Positions 44,255 to 54,250 of a stretch of DNA of 64,000 nt are shown here, one piece after another (position 1 is the stretch's first letter; every line of letters starts with the position of its first letter). Position numbers and translations under genes: made by a program. This stretch comes from Chthonomonas sp. UBA2017 (GTDB lineage: Bacteria; Armatimonadota; Fimbriimonadia; Fimbriimonadales; Fimbriimonadaceae): positions 128,340-192,339 of the forward strand of contig DDCB01000017.1 of assembly GCA_002335425.1 (NCBI GenBank), written 5' to 3'. The notes under the pieces are model-generated. The model searched no databases, was not told the DNA's origin, and saw only the letters and a list, made by a program, of their open reading frames with translations.

Positions 44255-45178
44255 TTACTGAAGATGTGAATTGACGAAGGTGATGATCTTCTCTGAGGTC
44301 TTTCGCTCTTCGGTCAGTTGCTCGGGCGTCTTGGCGGATGAAGCGGCGCGCACGCCTTCGACTCGGCCCCAATAGAATCCGTGAGGCGATTTTTCGACGG
44401 TGAAAATCTCGACCGGTTGGCCTTGCCGCTTCATGCGCAGGTAGAGGGGCTCCACCAGGGCGTGCGGCACACTTTCGTCGGCGCGGCTGGTCAAGAGGAG
44501 CAGGGGCACTTGGATCTTTGCGGATTGCTCCAGGGCCGATTTGCTACGTAAGAACTCTTGTGCTTTGGCTTCGGAGCCTTCGCGGCGCACGACCTGATTC
44601 ATCAGGGCTTTGCCTTGGGCGGTGAGGCGATCTCGGACGCCGGGCTCCATGATCGAAAACGGGGGCTGGGTGGCGTCGGCCTTCATGAAGGTGACCGGAT
44701 CGACCATCCAAGGGGAACCCGCCGAAACGCACCGAATCTCTTTGCCCATCCGAATGGCCGCTTGCAGGACCTTATAGCCGCCGTGACTGCCTCCGATCAG
44801 AGCAACTCGCGAACGGTCGATCCGAGGCAGGCTCATCCCAAATCGCACCCCGGCGATGACGTCGTCGTCTCCGAGATTCATGAAGCCGTTGCGATAGCTG
44901 ACGGCGAGGATGGCCCACGGTTGTTGGTTCAGATCGTTGACAATCGACGAGACCCGATTCGGCGCGGCCATCGTGCGCAGGTATCCGTACGGCTTTTCGG
45001 AATTTCCGCCATGGACGGTGACGATGAGCGGATACGGGCCTTGCCCCTTGGGCACGCTGAGCACCGCTTTGGTCTCGCGTCCGTCGACCGATTTGTAAGT
45101 CAGCTCGGAGACTTCTCGCTCCAGCGGGGCGGTCGAGACCCCCAAAACTCCGACGAAAACCATGGCGACGAGGTTCAT
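44255..45178 (-). CDS. Secreted alpha/beta hydrolase (prolyl-oligopeptidase/dienelactone-hydrolase-like)
   Basis: 307 residues with a short signal sequence (MNLVAMVFVGVLGVSTA). The alpha/beta-hydrolase triad is visible: nucleophile Ser in IGGSHGGYKVL (about 130), Asp in TSRADESVPHAL (about 232) and His in KSPHGFYWG (about 264), with the oxyanion HGG in VTVHGGNSEK. The sequence DRSRVALIGGSHGGY is typical of the S9/DLH-like group, so it is likely a peptidase or esterase in the periplasm. No partner genes nearby. A 182-bp spacer without a recognisable gene separates it from the AAA+ gene. Confidence 0.75.
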   Translation of the reverse strand: MNLVAMVFVGVLGVSTAPLEREVSELTYKSVDGRETKAVLSVPKGQGPYPLIVTVHGGNSEKPYGYLRTMAAPNRVSSIVNDLNQQPWAILAVSYRNGFMNLGDDDVIAGVRFGMSLPRIDRSRVALIGGSHGGYKVLQAAIRMGKEIRCVSAGSPWMVDPVTFMKADATQPPFSIMEPGVRDRLTAQGKALMNQVVRREGSEAKAQEFLRSKSALEQSAKIQVPLLLLTSRADESVPHALVEPLYLRMKRQGQPVEIFTVEKSPHGFYWGRVEGVRAASSAKTPEQLTEERKTSEKIITFVNSHLQ

Positions 45179-45255
45179 GGGGGTGGGGACGAAACTTTTG
45201 TGCAGCGGTTCAGTTGGAGAATAACATTGGCTCGCCTAGGGGCTCATGCAAGCAA

Positions 45256-45288
45256 CAAAAAACGGGCAGAGCGCGAGCTCTACCCGTT
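45256..45288 (-). terminator. Rho-independent terminator of gapA
   Basis: Stem AACGGG-C-AGAGC with loop GCGA and AGAGC/CCCGTT partner arms (45261-45288), one mismatch. Read on the minus strand, it is followed by TTTTTTG. It lies 44 bp beyond the gapA stop. Confidence 0.85.
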
Positions 45289-45331
45289 GATGATCTAAGT
45301 CGCGACTTTGTTTCTTAGCGAAACTAATAAA

Positions 45332-46342
45332 TTACAGACCCTTCTTCACCAAGAAGTCGCACAGATCGGCGATGCGGCAACTATAGCCCCATTCGTTGTC
45401 GTACCACGCCACAACTTTGCACAGATTGCCAATCGTGATCGTATCCACCGCGCTAAAGATCGAGCTGGATTCGTGGCCGATCAGGTCGCTCGAAACGAGC
45501 TCTTCATCGCTATAAGTTAAGATCCCTTTCATCGGGCCCTCGGCGTATTTCTTCATCGCAGCGTTGATCTCTTCGACCGAAGCTTCGCGGTTCAGTTGCG
45601 CCGTAAAGTCAACGACCGAAACCGTTCGCGTGGGGACGCGGAAAGCCATGCCCGTGAACTTGCCTTTGAGCTCAGGAATCACCAAGCCAACCGCTTTGGC
45701 GGCACCGGTCGAAGAAGGCACAATGTTCTCGGCGGCGGCGCGCGCATCTCGCAAGTCTTTGGCGGCGGTATCGACCGTGCGTTGCGAGTTTGTATAAGCA
45801 TGAACTGTGGTCAAAAGACCCTTTTCAATGCCAAAAGTTTCATGGAGAACTTTTGCAACCGGGGCAAGCCCATTGGTGGTGCAGCTTGCGTTCGAAAGAA
45901 CGTGATGCTTCGATGCGTCATACATCTCATCATTCACCCCTAGGACCAGGGTCACATCTTCGTTTTTGGCGGGTGCCGAAATCACAACCTTCTTCACCGT
46001 TCCGCGCAAGTGGCCTTTGGCCAGGTTGGCATCGGTGAATCGACCGGTGCATTCCAGAACGATTTGGCAACCGAGCTCTTCCCAGGGAATCTTGGCGGGA
46101 TCGGTTTCGGCGTAGACCTGCATCCGGTCGCCGTTCACGGTGATCGAAGACTCGTCGTGCGAGACGGAGCCTTTGAACGGCCCATAGGTCGTGTCGTATT
46201 TGAAGAGGTGGGCGTTCGTTTTGGTGTCGGTCAGGTCGTTGATCGCGACGACGTCAAAAACGCCCGGGTACTTCGCGATCAAAGTGCGCAGAGAGAGTCG
46301 TCCGATACGACCAAAACCGTTGATTCCAATCTTAATGCCCAT
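45332..46342 (-). CDS. gapA: Glyceraldehyde-3-phosphate dehydrogenase, type I
   Basis: 336 residues. Rossmann NAD-binding start GINGFGRIGR (7-16), with ND at 35-36 as in NAD-preferring enzymes, the catalytic SNASCTTNGL with Cys 154, His in VHAYTNSQR, and RVPTRTVSVVDF and WYDNEWGYSCR motifs. It catalyses oxidative phosphorylation of glyceraldehyde-3-phosphate in glycolysis (and the reverse). Encoded alone, with a strong intrinsic terminator downstream; divergent from the FtsB-like gene across 112 bp. Confidence 0.95.
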   Translation of the reverse strand: MGIKIGINGFGRIGRLSLRTLIAKYPGVFDVVAINDLTDTKTNAHLFKYDTTYGPFKGSVSHDESSITVNGDRMQVYAETDPAKIPWEELGCQIVLECTGRFTDANLAKGHLRGTVKKVVISAPAKNEDVTLVLGVNDEMYDASKHHVLSNASCTTNGLAPVAKVLHETFGIEKGLLTTVHAYTNSQRTVDTAAKDLRDARAAAENIVPSSTGAAKAVGLVIPELKGKFTGMAFRVPTRTVSVVDFTAQLNREASVEEINAAMKKYAEGPMKGILTYSDEELVSSDLIGHESSSIFSAVDTITIGNLCKVVAWYDNEWGYSCRIADLCDFLVKKGL

Positions 46343-46454
46343 GTTGATTCCTGTTTCGAAGAGGCCGTCTTCGAGCCCAGATTGTACCTCGGGCGGCCTC
46401 CCGACGGGCTGATGAGACCTGGCGGGCGGTTGAATCGTCTACAATGCAATCAAG

Positions 46455-46763
46455 ATGGCACGGAAGCTCGTCTGGAAAATTCTCTTTTTGGCTCTTGCCG
46501 CGGGTGCGGGGGTGCTGATCTCGGTGAAACCTTGGATTCAGGATGCCGATGCTCAGGGACGGAGCGTTTGGCGGCAATTGAAGCTACAACAAGAGCGGTC
46601 GGACCGGGCACGCGCCGACATGCGAGCCGCCGAGAAGGAGCGCGCCGAGTTGGCGGCCGAGCGAGCTCGACTGGAATCTTCTGCGGGCAAAGAGGCTCTT
46701 GCTCGCGAACGGGGATATAAGCGGCCCGGCGAGACGATCTTGGTATTGGGCGAGGGAGAATGA
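46455..46763 (+). CDS. FtsB/DivIC-like septum-formation protein
   Basis: 102 residues: short basic N-terminus, one membrane helix (about 6-25 WKILFLALAAGAGVLISV), coiled coil (about 37-75, LQQERSDRARADMRAAEKERAEL) and a C-terminal motif with LARERGYKRPGETILVL, matching the end of FtsB/DivIC proteins (AREELGMVKPGE-type). These proteins link FtsL and FtsQ in the divisome at the inner membrane. TACAAT lies about 11 bases before the ATG, so the leader is very short. Its stop overlaps the next start (ATGA). Confidence 0.65.
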   Translation: MARKLVWKILFLALAAGAGVLISVKPWIQDADAQGRSVWRQLKLQQERSDRARADMRAAEKERAELAAERARLESSAGKEALARERGYKRPGETILVLGEGE

Positions 46764-47443
46764 GCTGGTGGGCGGTCGTGGCCGGGTGCGCGATCGGGAC
46801 CTCTGGCCTCAACGAAGGCTCTTTGAACCTGCCCCAACCGTTCGCCGTCGCTTGGCAAGAGCAGCATCGATGGGCCGACGAATCGGGCGAGATCTTGTGC
46901 TTGACCGACGCTTTTGAAGGCGAGGTCCGCTTGTTGCAATTCCAAGGCACGCGCCGTCTGATCGGTTGGATTTTGGCCGGGTCGCCTGTGGACGTGACGA
47001 AGGCAGCCCTGTCGCCGGTGAAGATCCAGTTTTCGGGGAGCGGTCTGCGGACGGGAGAGGCGCTCGATGGGAGCGACCCCGAAACCGATTTTCGGCTCCG
47101 CCGGCTCCGCCAATCGGTCTTGCCTGAAAAGCCTTGGGCTGTCGGCCTTCGGTGGAGCTGGTCGATTTCGCCTTTGCCTGCCAGCCGCGTGCCGACGTAT
47201 TCGGCTCAAGCCGAAGTGAAGGAGCTCGGCCGCGAGACGGTGCGTGTTTCTTGGGTCGGTCGCGAAGAGGGCGGGCTGACGTCTCGGACCCAGGTCACCT
47301 TCGACCGGGCGACGGGTTGGGTCCGGGAACAGCAGACGGTGGTCGAAAACGCGCCGATGCTGGCGAGTGAACTTCCGGCTGCGGGGACCACCTATCGGTT
47401 TCTGCAGACGGCGATGCCGGTTCGGTCGGGCGAAAGGAGCTGA
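46760..47443 (+). CDS. Hypothetical protein downstream of the FtsB-like gene
   Basis: 227 residues, start overlapping the previous stop (ATGA). The N-terminal MSWWAVVAGCAIGTSG could be a weak signal. The body is beta-rich (WQEQHRWADESGEILCL, GTRRLIGWILAGSPVDV, AEVKELGRETVRVSWVG, RTQVTFDRATGWVREQQTV). No family recognised. Coupling to the FtsB-like gene suggests a cell-envelope context, but there is no direct evidence. It ends 105 bp before tRNA-Arg. Confidence 0.55.
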   Translation: MSWWAVVAGCAIGTSGLNEGSLNLPQPFAVAWQEQHRWADESGEILCLTDAFEGEVRLLQFQGTRRLIGWILAGSPVDVTKAALSPVKIQFSGSGLRTGEALDGSDPETDFRLRRLRQSVLPEKPWAVGLRWSWSISPLPASRVPTYSAQAEVKELGRETVRVSWVGREEGGLTSRTQVTFDRATGWVREQQTVVENAPMLASELPAAGTTYRFLQTAMPVRSGERS

Positions 47444-47548
47444 GCTACGGATGAGTTTGCGAGGGCTGGGACTCCCAGCTTTGCAGGCGGGCTTGGGGCC
47501 TGGTCGTCGGCTTGCAGGTCGGGTTTTAGGTATCCTCCCCCTTGGCGA

Positions 47549-47624
47549 GCCCTCGTAGCTCAGTGGATAGAGCGCCTCCGTCCTAAGGAGGGCGCCGGGG
47601 GTTCGATTCCCTCCGAGGGCGCCA
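47549..47624 (+). tRNA. tRNA-Arg (anticodon CCU); integration site of the element
   Basis: Acceptor stem GCCCTCG pairs with CGAGGGC (47614-47620), with G then CCA encoded. Anticodon arm CCTCC-GTCCTAA-GGAGG gives anticodon CCT. D arm (GCTCAGTGGATAGAGC) and T arm (GGGGGTTCGATTCCCTC) are standard. A tyrosine integrase begins 113 bp after its 3' end, so the tRNA end is the likely attachment site (attL). Confidence 0.95.
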
Positions 47625-47643
47625 CTCTTTTGAACCTAAATCA

Positions 47644-47702
47644 GAGAGACCTGATAGAGGGAAATGAGAGACCAAGCCCCTCGGTCTCTCAAAAGGTCTC
47701 TC
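47644..47702. repeat. Four GAGAGACC sites upstream of the integrase
   Basis: GAGAGACC occurs at 47644-47651 and 47666-47673, and its complement GGTCTCTC at 47683-47690 and 47695-47702. The inner pair forms a perfect hairpin around a 9-base loop. More GTCTCTC copies occur inside the integrase gene. The layout resembles integrase/excisionase arm-type binding sites next to attL. Confidence 0.6.
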
Positions 47703-47737
47703 AACTTTGAGATAGATTCCCGTGTAGAATCTAGTGC

Positions 47738-48871
47738 ATGGCAACACGCGCAGATCACGGAGAAGGGTCGTGCCGACCGATTAGCACGGGCAAGCTCGCA
47801 GGAAAGTGGCGCGTTCAATACGTTCTGGAAGACACCACAGGGGTCAAGAAACGCATCTCGCGTGTCTTCCCGACTCAGCGAGAGGGCAAAGACTTCCTGC
47901 GTTCTCTCAAGCGTTCTGACGAGATAGCTGCGATTCATAAGGTTCAAGCGATGACCTTCGGAGAGTGGTTCATGTGGCTCTCCGAAAACGATTGGAAGGA
48001 CTCGCTCGACCCCAAGACATTGAGAGACCGTGTCTCTCGTTACAGGAAGTACGCGGCTCCAAGGTGGGCGGGCGTTCCGCTGACCAAGATTGACCCTATG
48101 GATGTCCGCGCATTCTATCTGAAGCTGAAGGATGATGGCGTCGGTGAGCACACTCGCATTGCACTCAAAGCTGGGCTGGTTCGTGCATTCAATCAGGCTA
48201 TCACGCCGTATCGACGCGTTCCCCACTTCTGGTCGAATCCGTTCTGCTTGGATATGCCAGCACCTGAACGGCGCGTAGCAGTAGCTCTCTCACCCGAGGA
48301 AGCTAGGAAGGCACTCGCCTCCAAAAAGCTGGATGAATCCCGAAGAGCGATGCTCGGCGTATTCTTGCTGGCTGGACTTCGGCTGGGTGAGCAGATGGCT
48401 CTGACCCGTGGTCAGCTGAGGATGAATGAGGGTCTGATTCTGATTGATCGCGCTGTGAAGCTCGACGCGAAGAGTTCGCAATCTGTCGGGCTTCCCAAGG
48501 GTGACAAGGTTCGGACGGCGGTTATGTGCGACACCCTCAGGCGACTTCTTGGCCCAGTGATCGAGGGTCTCGGGAATGATGATCTGATTTGGCCGCAAAC
48601 CAGCGAAAACAAGCCTCGGATGAAGGCTCTGGTTTACGCGACGTGGCGGCGGATTCGAAAAGAGGCTGGATTACCTGAAGACATGAGCCCACACGATTGC
48701 CGTCTGACTCACATCAACTGGATTGAGAAGATGTGCCCTGAGGTCTCTCCGACGTCTCTCAAGGAGCACGTAGGGCACTCAGCCGATGGCGTTACGGAAG
48801 TGAACTACACGAGGCCGCTGATGCCTGCGCAGGAGCTTCTATCGCAGGCATTGGATCGACTTGTGAACTGA
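47738..48871 (+). CDS. int: Tyrosine recombinase (phage-type integrase)
   Basis: 377 residues. Residues 1-170 comprise an arm-binding and a core-binding SAM-like domain (SRVFPTQREGKDFLRSL, WAGVPLTKIDPMDVRAFYLKLK). The catalytic domain has the first Arg in LLAGLRLGEQMAL (about 217), HDCRLTH (His and second Arg, about 319-322), VGHSADGV (His, about 346) and the nucleophile Tyr in VNYTRP (about 356). It should integrate and excise the element at the adjacent tRNA-Arg end. TAGAAT (47725-47730) ends 7 bases before the ATG, so the mRNA leader is very short and there is no Shine-Dalgarno. Confidence 0.9.
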   Translation: MATRADHGEGSCRPISTGKLAGKWRVQYVLEDTTGVKKRISRVFPTQREGKDFLRSLKRSDEIAAIHKVQAMTFGEWFMWLSENDWKDSLDPKTLRDRVSRYRKYAAPRWAGVPLTKIDPMDVRAFYLKLKDDGVGEHTRIALKAGLVRAFNQAITPYRRVPHFWSNPFCLDMPAPERRVAVALSPEEARKALASKKLDESRRAMLGVFLLAGLRLGEQMALTRGQLRMNEGLILIDRAVKLDAKSSQSVGLPKGDKVRTAVMCDTLRRLLGPVIEGLGNDDLIWPQTSENKPRMKALVYATWRRIRKEAGLPEDMSPHDCRLTHINWIEKMCPEVSPTSLKEHVGHSADGVTEVNYTRPLMPAQELLSQALDRLVN

Positions 48872-48939
48872 GCCCAATTCAAGAAGTAATGGTATTCTTT
48901 GGCTTCTCCAGAGTTGCCATTTTGGAGGCAGGTAATCGA

Positions 48940-49566
48940 ATGGAACGAGAATCGTTCGAAGTTGCGCGCAATCAGATTAATCAGCAGCTTGATGCCGGGC
49001 ACTCCAAAAAGGCTGAAAGTTCTGTCAATAAGCTCGTTCGGGGGATGACCTTGGACGAAGTGAAGGCTGAGGAAATGTCTCTTCGAAGCATCTCAGCGAT
49101 GTTTTTTCCAGCGCACAAGGCTCGCTGTAGACGAATTGAAGACCTCATCTCGCGTCGTTTGACCGAAAAGCAGTTAAGTACACGTTCTGTTGTTGAACTT
49201 ACCGTTCCTGGATCGGAAACACCCCTGCCAAAGAATCCACTCGGAGTTGAGCATAGAATTCTGCCGAAGCTTCAAGAGTCAGTTGATGTTAAGGAAAGGG
49301 AGTTTCAAGCACTAGTAGCTGAGATGAGGCCACTTGGATTCACCAGGAGCGCAGATGTTTCAAACTACATCGTGAAGAATCGCCTGGGTAACAAATACGG
49401 CCATATCTCTGGAATTCTCACAATGGAAGGGAGCGGGAACCAATGGGATTTTGTCGGAGGATTTCCTCCCAAAATCTATGCTCGACTTTGCGATGAGCTG
49501 GGATTGGGGAACCAGGGCACGGATGCTAGACCAGTTCATTTTGTTCCTTTTAACAAAGGTCTGTGA
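48940..49566 (+). CDS. Hypothetical protein of the integrative element
   Basis: 208 residues from ATG 48940, with GGAGGCAGG upstream; an earlier ATG at 48889 is in frame but lacks a ribosome site. The N-terminal half is helical and basic (LTEKQLSTRSVVEL preceded by HKARCRRIEDLISRRL); the C-terminal half has RSADVSNYIVKNRLGNKYGHISGILTMEG and GGFPPKIYARLCDELGL. No membrane helix, signal peptide or known family. It lies directly downstream of the integrase and may be accessory to the element. Confidence 0.55.
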   Translation: MERESFEVARNQINQQLDAGHSKKAESSVNKLVRGMTLDEVKAEEMSLRSISAMFFPAHKARCRRIEDLISRRLTEKQLSTRSVVELTVPGSETPLPKNPLGVEHRILPKLQESVDVKEREFQALVAEMRPLGFTRSADVSNYIVKNRLGNKYGHISGILTMEGSGNQWDFVGGFPPKIYARLCDELGLGNQGTDARPVHFVPFNKGL

Positions 49567-49592
49567 GCAGAAACCGGGCTACTGCTGATCAA

Positions 49593-49624
49593 CTAAAGAA
49601 AAAGCGACCTTGAAAAAGGTCGCT
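49593..49624 (-). terminator. Rho-independent terminator of the small minus-strand gene
   Basis: Perfect 9-bp stem AGCGACCTT/AAGGTCGCT (49603-49611 and 49616-49624) with a GAAA loop. On the minus strand it is followed by TTTTTCTTT. It lies immediately after the stop at 49629. Confidence 0.8.
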
Positions 49625-49628
49625 GGAA

Positions 49629-49907
49629 TTAGTAATCCTCGGGGAGGAGAACCGTAGTAATGGATCGATCCCATTCGGTGATGATCCAGAAAGTGAGGCC
49701 GCTTGTGCTCGTATAGACCGACATGAGCCTGAGCCCTTCGACCAACGCTTCTTCGTTGGAAGCCCGATCTTCGTCGCAGACCTCACCCCAATCTCCTGAA
49801 GCGTGACGGCCAATGCCCACGGCTACATCTTCTGGGGAAAGCTTAGAGGCCGCGTTGCTAGTCGCAACGAGACGCCCCAACGGGAACTTCGCATTGGTAA
49901 GAATCAT
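49629..49907 (-). CDS. Small conserved protein often linked to mobile elements and restriction loci
   Basis: 92 residues from ATG 49907. The C-terminal half carries a pattern I have seen in small plasmid- and restriction-associated hypothetical proteins: IGRHASGDWGEVCDEDRASN, EALVEGLRLMSVY, FWIITEWDRSITTVLLPEDY. No catalytic function is established to my knowledge. It is the only minus-strand gene in the element, has its own strong terminator, and lies divergent from the excisionase-like gene. A longer frame to 50027 lacks support. Confidence 0.65.
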   Translation of the reverse strand: MILTNAKFPLGRLVATSNAASKLSPEDVAVGIGRHASGDWGEVCDEDRASNEEALVEGLRLMSVYTSTSGLTFWIITEWDRSITTVLLPEDY

Positions 49908-50040
49908 CTCGATTCTCACTCTATGCCAACCGATCTTTCCCGTCGCGAAGATCAACGTTTGTGCAACGGTAGTTGAGCCACGGCTCAACAATCCAGGTAG
50001 GCGTTGTCTCCTAAAACGCCAGCTCAAGCACCATTAATCT

Positions 50041-50259
50041 GTGAGCGAGACCAACCATAAAAAGCTGGCATATACGGTTGAGGAGGCGGCGGAGTTGCTG
50101 TCCCTCAGTCGCGCTCATGTTTACCGCCTGCTCGATCTTGGTCAGCTCGGCTCTGTCTCCATCGGTCGCTCCCGACGCATCACGTCCTCCCAGCTTTCTG
50201 ACTTCCTCAAAGGCCTGGAGCAACGATCCGGGCTCCCACGAGCCAACGCCCGATTCTAG
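50041..50259 (+). CDS. Excisionase-type helix-turn-helix protein
   Basis: 72 residues from GTG 50041. YTVEEAAELLSLSRAHVYRLLDLGQLGSVSIGRSRRITSSQLSDFL is the winged helix-turn-helix of the Xis/MerR-like (HTH_17) family. Such small proteins act as recombination directionality factors or repressors of integrative elements. No ribosome site precedes the start, consistent with a leaderless message. Positioned 1.2 kb after the integrase in the same element, it is the natural excisionase candidate. Confidence 0.8.
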   Translation: MSETNHKKLAYTVEEAAELLSLSRAHVYRLLDLGQLGSVSIGRSRRITSSQLSDFLKGLEQRSGLPRANARF

Positions 50260-50312
50260 CTGGGATACAAATTCACCCCCTTTTGCCTGTAAACTCTGAA
50301 CAGAAGTTCGAG

Positions 50313-51113
50313 ATGGCACTAATCACCTGCACTGAGTGCTCAAAGGAGGTGAGCGAATTCGCTCCCTCTTGCCCGCATTGCGGCTTTCCACTCGCCGCGA
50401 TCACCAAAGAAGGCAAAGTTGCGCTGCGGAACTGCCCAGACTGCGGTGGCTCTGGAACGACAAAGGACGAGTGTAGCAATTGTGTGAATGGCCTCGCAGA
50501 TTGCATTTATTGCCGAGGATATGGCCGTCGGTTTGAAGAAAAGTGCACCTACTGTGGAGGATCGGGGCGGGTACGTTGCGACAGCTGCGGCGGTCAGGGC
50601 TATTTCCGAGGTGAATGCCAGACCTGTGACCACTCAGGACAGATAACGATTCGTGAGTACGAAGAGATCATCGAGTATCGGCGGGGTTTGGAAGAGGCGA
50701 ACGAGAAGGCCAATCAAGAGAGGCTGCGTGAGACGCAAGCAAGGGAGCAGGTGGATGCTGCACAAAAGCTCTCCGCTCTGAAGGAGCGACTCATCGAGCT
50801 GAACGGCACATTGCTCCACATTGGGTTGGCTCAGGATGGGTTGATTCTTTCTGATGCAGCCTATGCAGTTGATCGAGCCAAGATCATGAAAATCTATGGG
50901 GAGCAACTTCAAGCTCTCAGAGTACACCGCTTCCAATGCCAATTCTGTGGTGAACCTCTCGAACGCAAGGAGCGTCTTCGAAGGCTCCAAGTACATGACA
51001 AACAAGACTGCAAAGAAGGGTGGGATCGGGTCAGCAAACAGATAGCTGAGAACAACTCCGGCTACGAGAAATTCATGCGCGAGAACGCCCCTCGAATCGG
51101 AGATGAGGGTTAG
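50313..51113 (+). CDS. Multi-zinc-ribbon protein with DnaJ-like CxxCxGxG repeats
   Basis: 266 residues from ATG 50313. The N-terminal zinc ribbon is CTECSKEVSEFAPSCPHCG (about 6-24). A DnaJ-type cysteine-rich region follows (about 43-110: CPDCGGSG, CSNCVNG, CIYCRGYG, CTYCGGSG, CDSCGGQG, CQTCDHSG), then a coiled coil (about 115-165) and a C-terminal CQFCGEPL...HDKQDC zinc finger-like segment (about 210-230). There is no J-domain, so it is not a DnaJ; binding to protein or nucleic acid is inferred. The next gene, a membrane protein, starts 11 bp downstream. Confidence 0.7.
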   Translation: MALITCTECSKEVSEFAPSCPHCGFPLAAITKEGKVALRNCPDCGGSGTTKDECSNCVNGLADCIYCRGYGRRFEEKCTYCGGSGRVRCDSCGGQGYFRGECQTCDHSGQITIREYEEIIEYRRGLEEANEKANQERLRETQAREQVDAAQKLSALKERLIELNGTLLHIGLAQDGLILSDAAYAVDRAKIMKIYGEQLQALRVHRFQCQFCGEPLERKERLRRLQVHDKQDCKEGWDRVSKQIAENNSGYEKFMRENAPRIGDEG

Positions 51114-51124
51114 ACGAGGCACGT

Positions 51125-52006
51125 ATGCAGTGGGTTTTAGGCATCGTATACCTGTTCTTCTTGATTGCTCTGTGGCAGTTTTTCTTTGTGTTGTTCGCCG
51201 CCACTGCAATTGCATCCTTGCTTGTCGCTGTATTCCTGTCCGTGCGAGCGTCCATGCTTGCACGAGCTCCTGGCGTCATCGAAGTACAAGAGCAGAACGG
51301 CAGCCATGTCTGCACAATTCATCCTTCAGCATACGACCGGATTGGCCTCATCGCGGTCTACTTTCCACTGATCGCCTACTTAGTGGTGTGGCTCTTTATG
51401 GCAAATAATGCTATGCTGGCTGGCCTGGATTTCATGGACGTCCTTGGACTCGTCATGCTCCTACCTCCAGTTTTCCTTATTTTCAAGTTTGCTCCGAAGT
51501 TGGAGTGGTTTGCGAAATCACACCTAGAGAGATTCGCCAAGAAGGCGACGGACAAACTCAGGATTCCCGAATTTTTAATCCAGTCCGATACAAAAGGGCG
51601 GGAATTGGCAAAAGCTCTGTCCGGGCAGTGGTCTCCCTCGTTCACAGAACGCTACCTTCAACGACTCGAAATGGAGCCGACGTTGCTCCTTACTGAGAGG
51701 GCTCAACTTGAGGTGATCGAAGAGTTTAGAAAACCAGGAGTGCACGATCTCAACCTCCTCTCCACCGCCGAGGATCACTGGAAGGCCGTCGATGCGTTGG
51801 TTAAGATCGCCTCCGAAACCGCTATCGTCCTCAAAGATGATCAGATGAAGAGCGACGCTGCATTTCTCGCTAAATCCCTTCGCGATCCCGAACTGTCCAA
51901 CCTGCTGGAATTTCGAGACTTCGGGGAATTTTACGATGTTATGATGGCAATTCAGAAGGATGCAGAGAAGCTTCTGGAGGGCCGACTTCCTTCAATGCCC
52001 CATTAG
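51125..52006 (+). CDS. Membrane protein paired with the zinc-ribbon protein
   Basis: 293 residues, ATG 51125 preceded by GAGG at 6 bases. Four hydrophobic helices occupy about the first 125 residues (WVLGIVYLFFLIALWQFFFV, ATAIASLLVAVFLSVRAS, IAVYFPLIAYLVVWLFM, FMDVLGLVMLLPPVFLIFKF). A cytoplasmic helical domain of about 165 residues follows (RYLQRLEMEPTLLLTERAQLEVIEEF, LRDPELSNLLEFRDFGEFYDVM). No family recognised. With the upstream zinc-ribbon gene it forms a two-gene unit in the cargo region; a defence or stress role is possible but unproven. Confidence 0.6.
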   Translation: MQWVLGIVYLFFLIALWQFFFVLFAATAIASLLVAVFLSVRASMLARAPGVIEVQEQNGSHVCTIHPSAYDRIGLIAVYFPLIAYLVVWLFMANNAMLAGLDFMDVLGLVMLLPPVFLIFKFAPKLEWFAKSHLERFAKKATDKLRIPEFLIQSDTKGRELAKALSGQWSPSFTERYLQRLEMEPTLLLTERAQLEVIEEFRKPGVHDLNLLSTAEDHWKAVDALVKIASETAIVLKDDQMKSDAAFLAKSLRDPELSNLLEFRDFGEFYDVMMAIQKDAEKLLEGRLPSMPH

Positions 52007-52147
52007 GAAGCTCTCGATTCGCGATCAGAATCAGATGAGATTGCCCCGTGGGGGTGGAGCGACTGGTTAGGAACGTAAATTCCTGCTAGATTGAACCTAC
52101 TGAAAACGGGTCCTCACTGAGGGCTCCTGCCAAGTAAACTCAACCGA

Positions 52148-54246
<2,099 letters not shown>

Positions 54247-54250
<4 letters not shown>

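Noticed and set aside
47644..47702. CRISPR-like repeats
   Set aside because: The GAGAGACC units are only 8 bp, irregularly spaced and in both orientations; no CRISPR array or cas gene occurs in the window.
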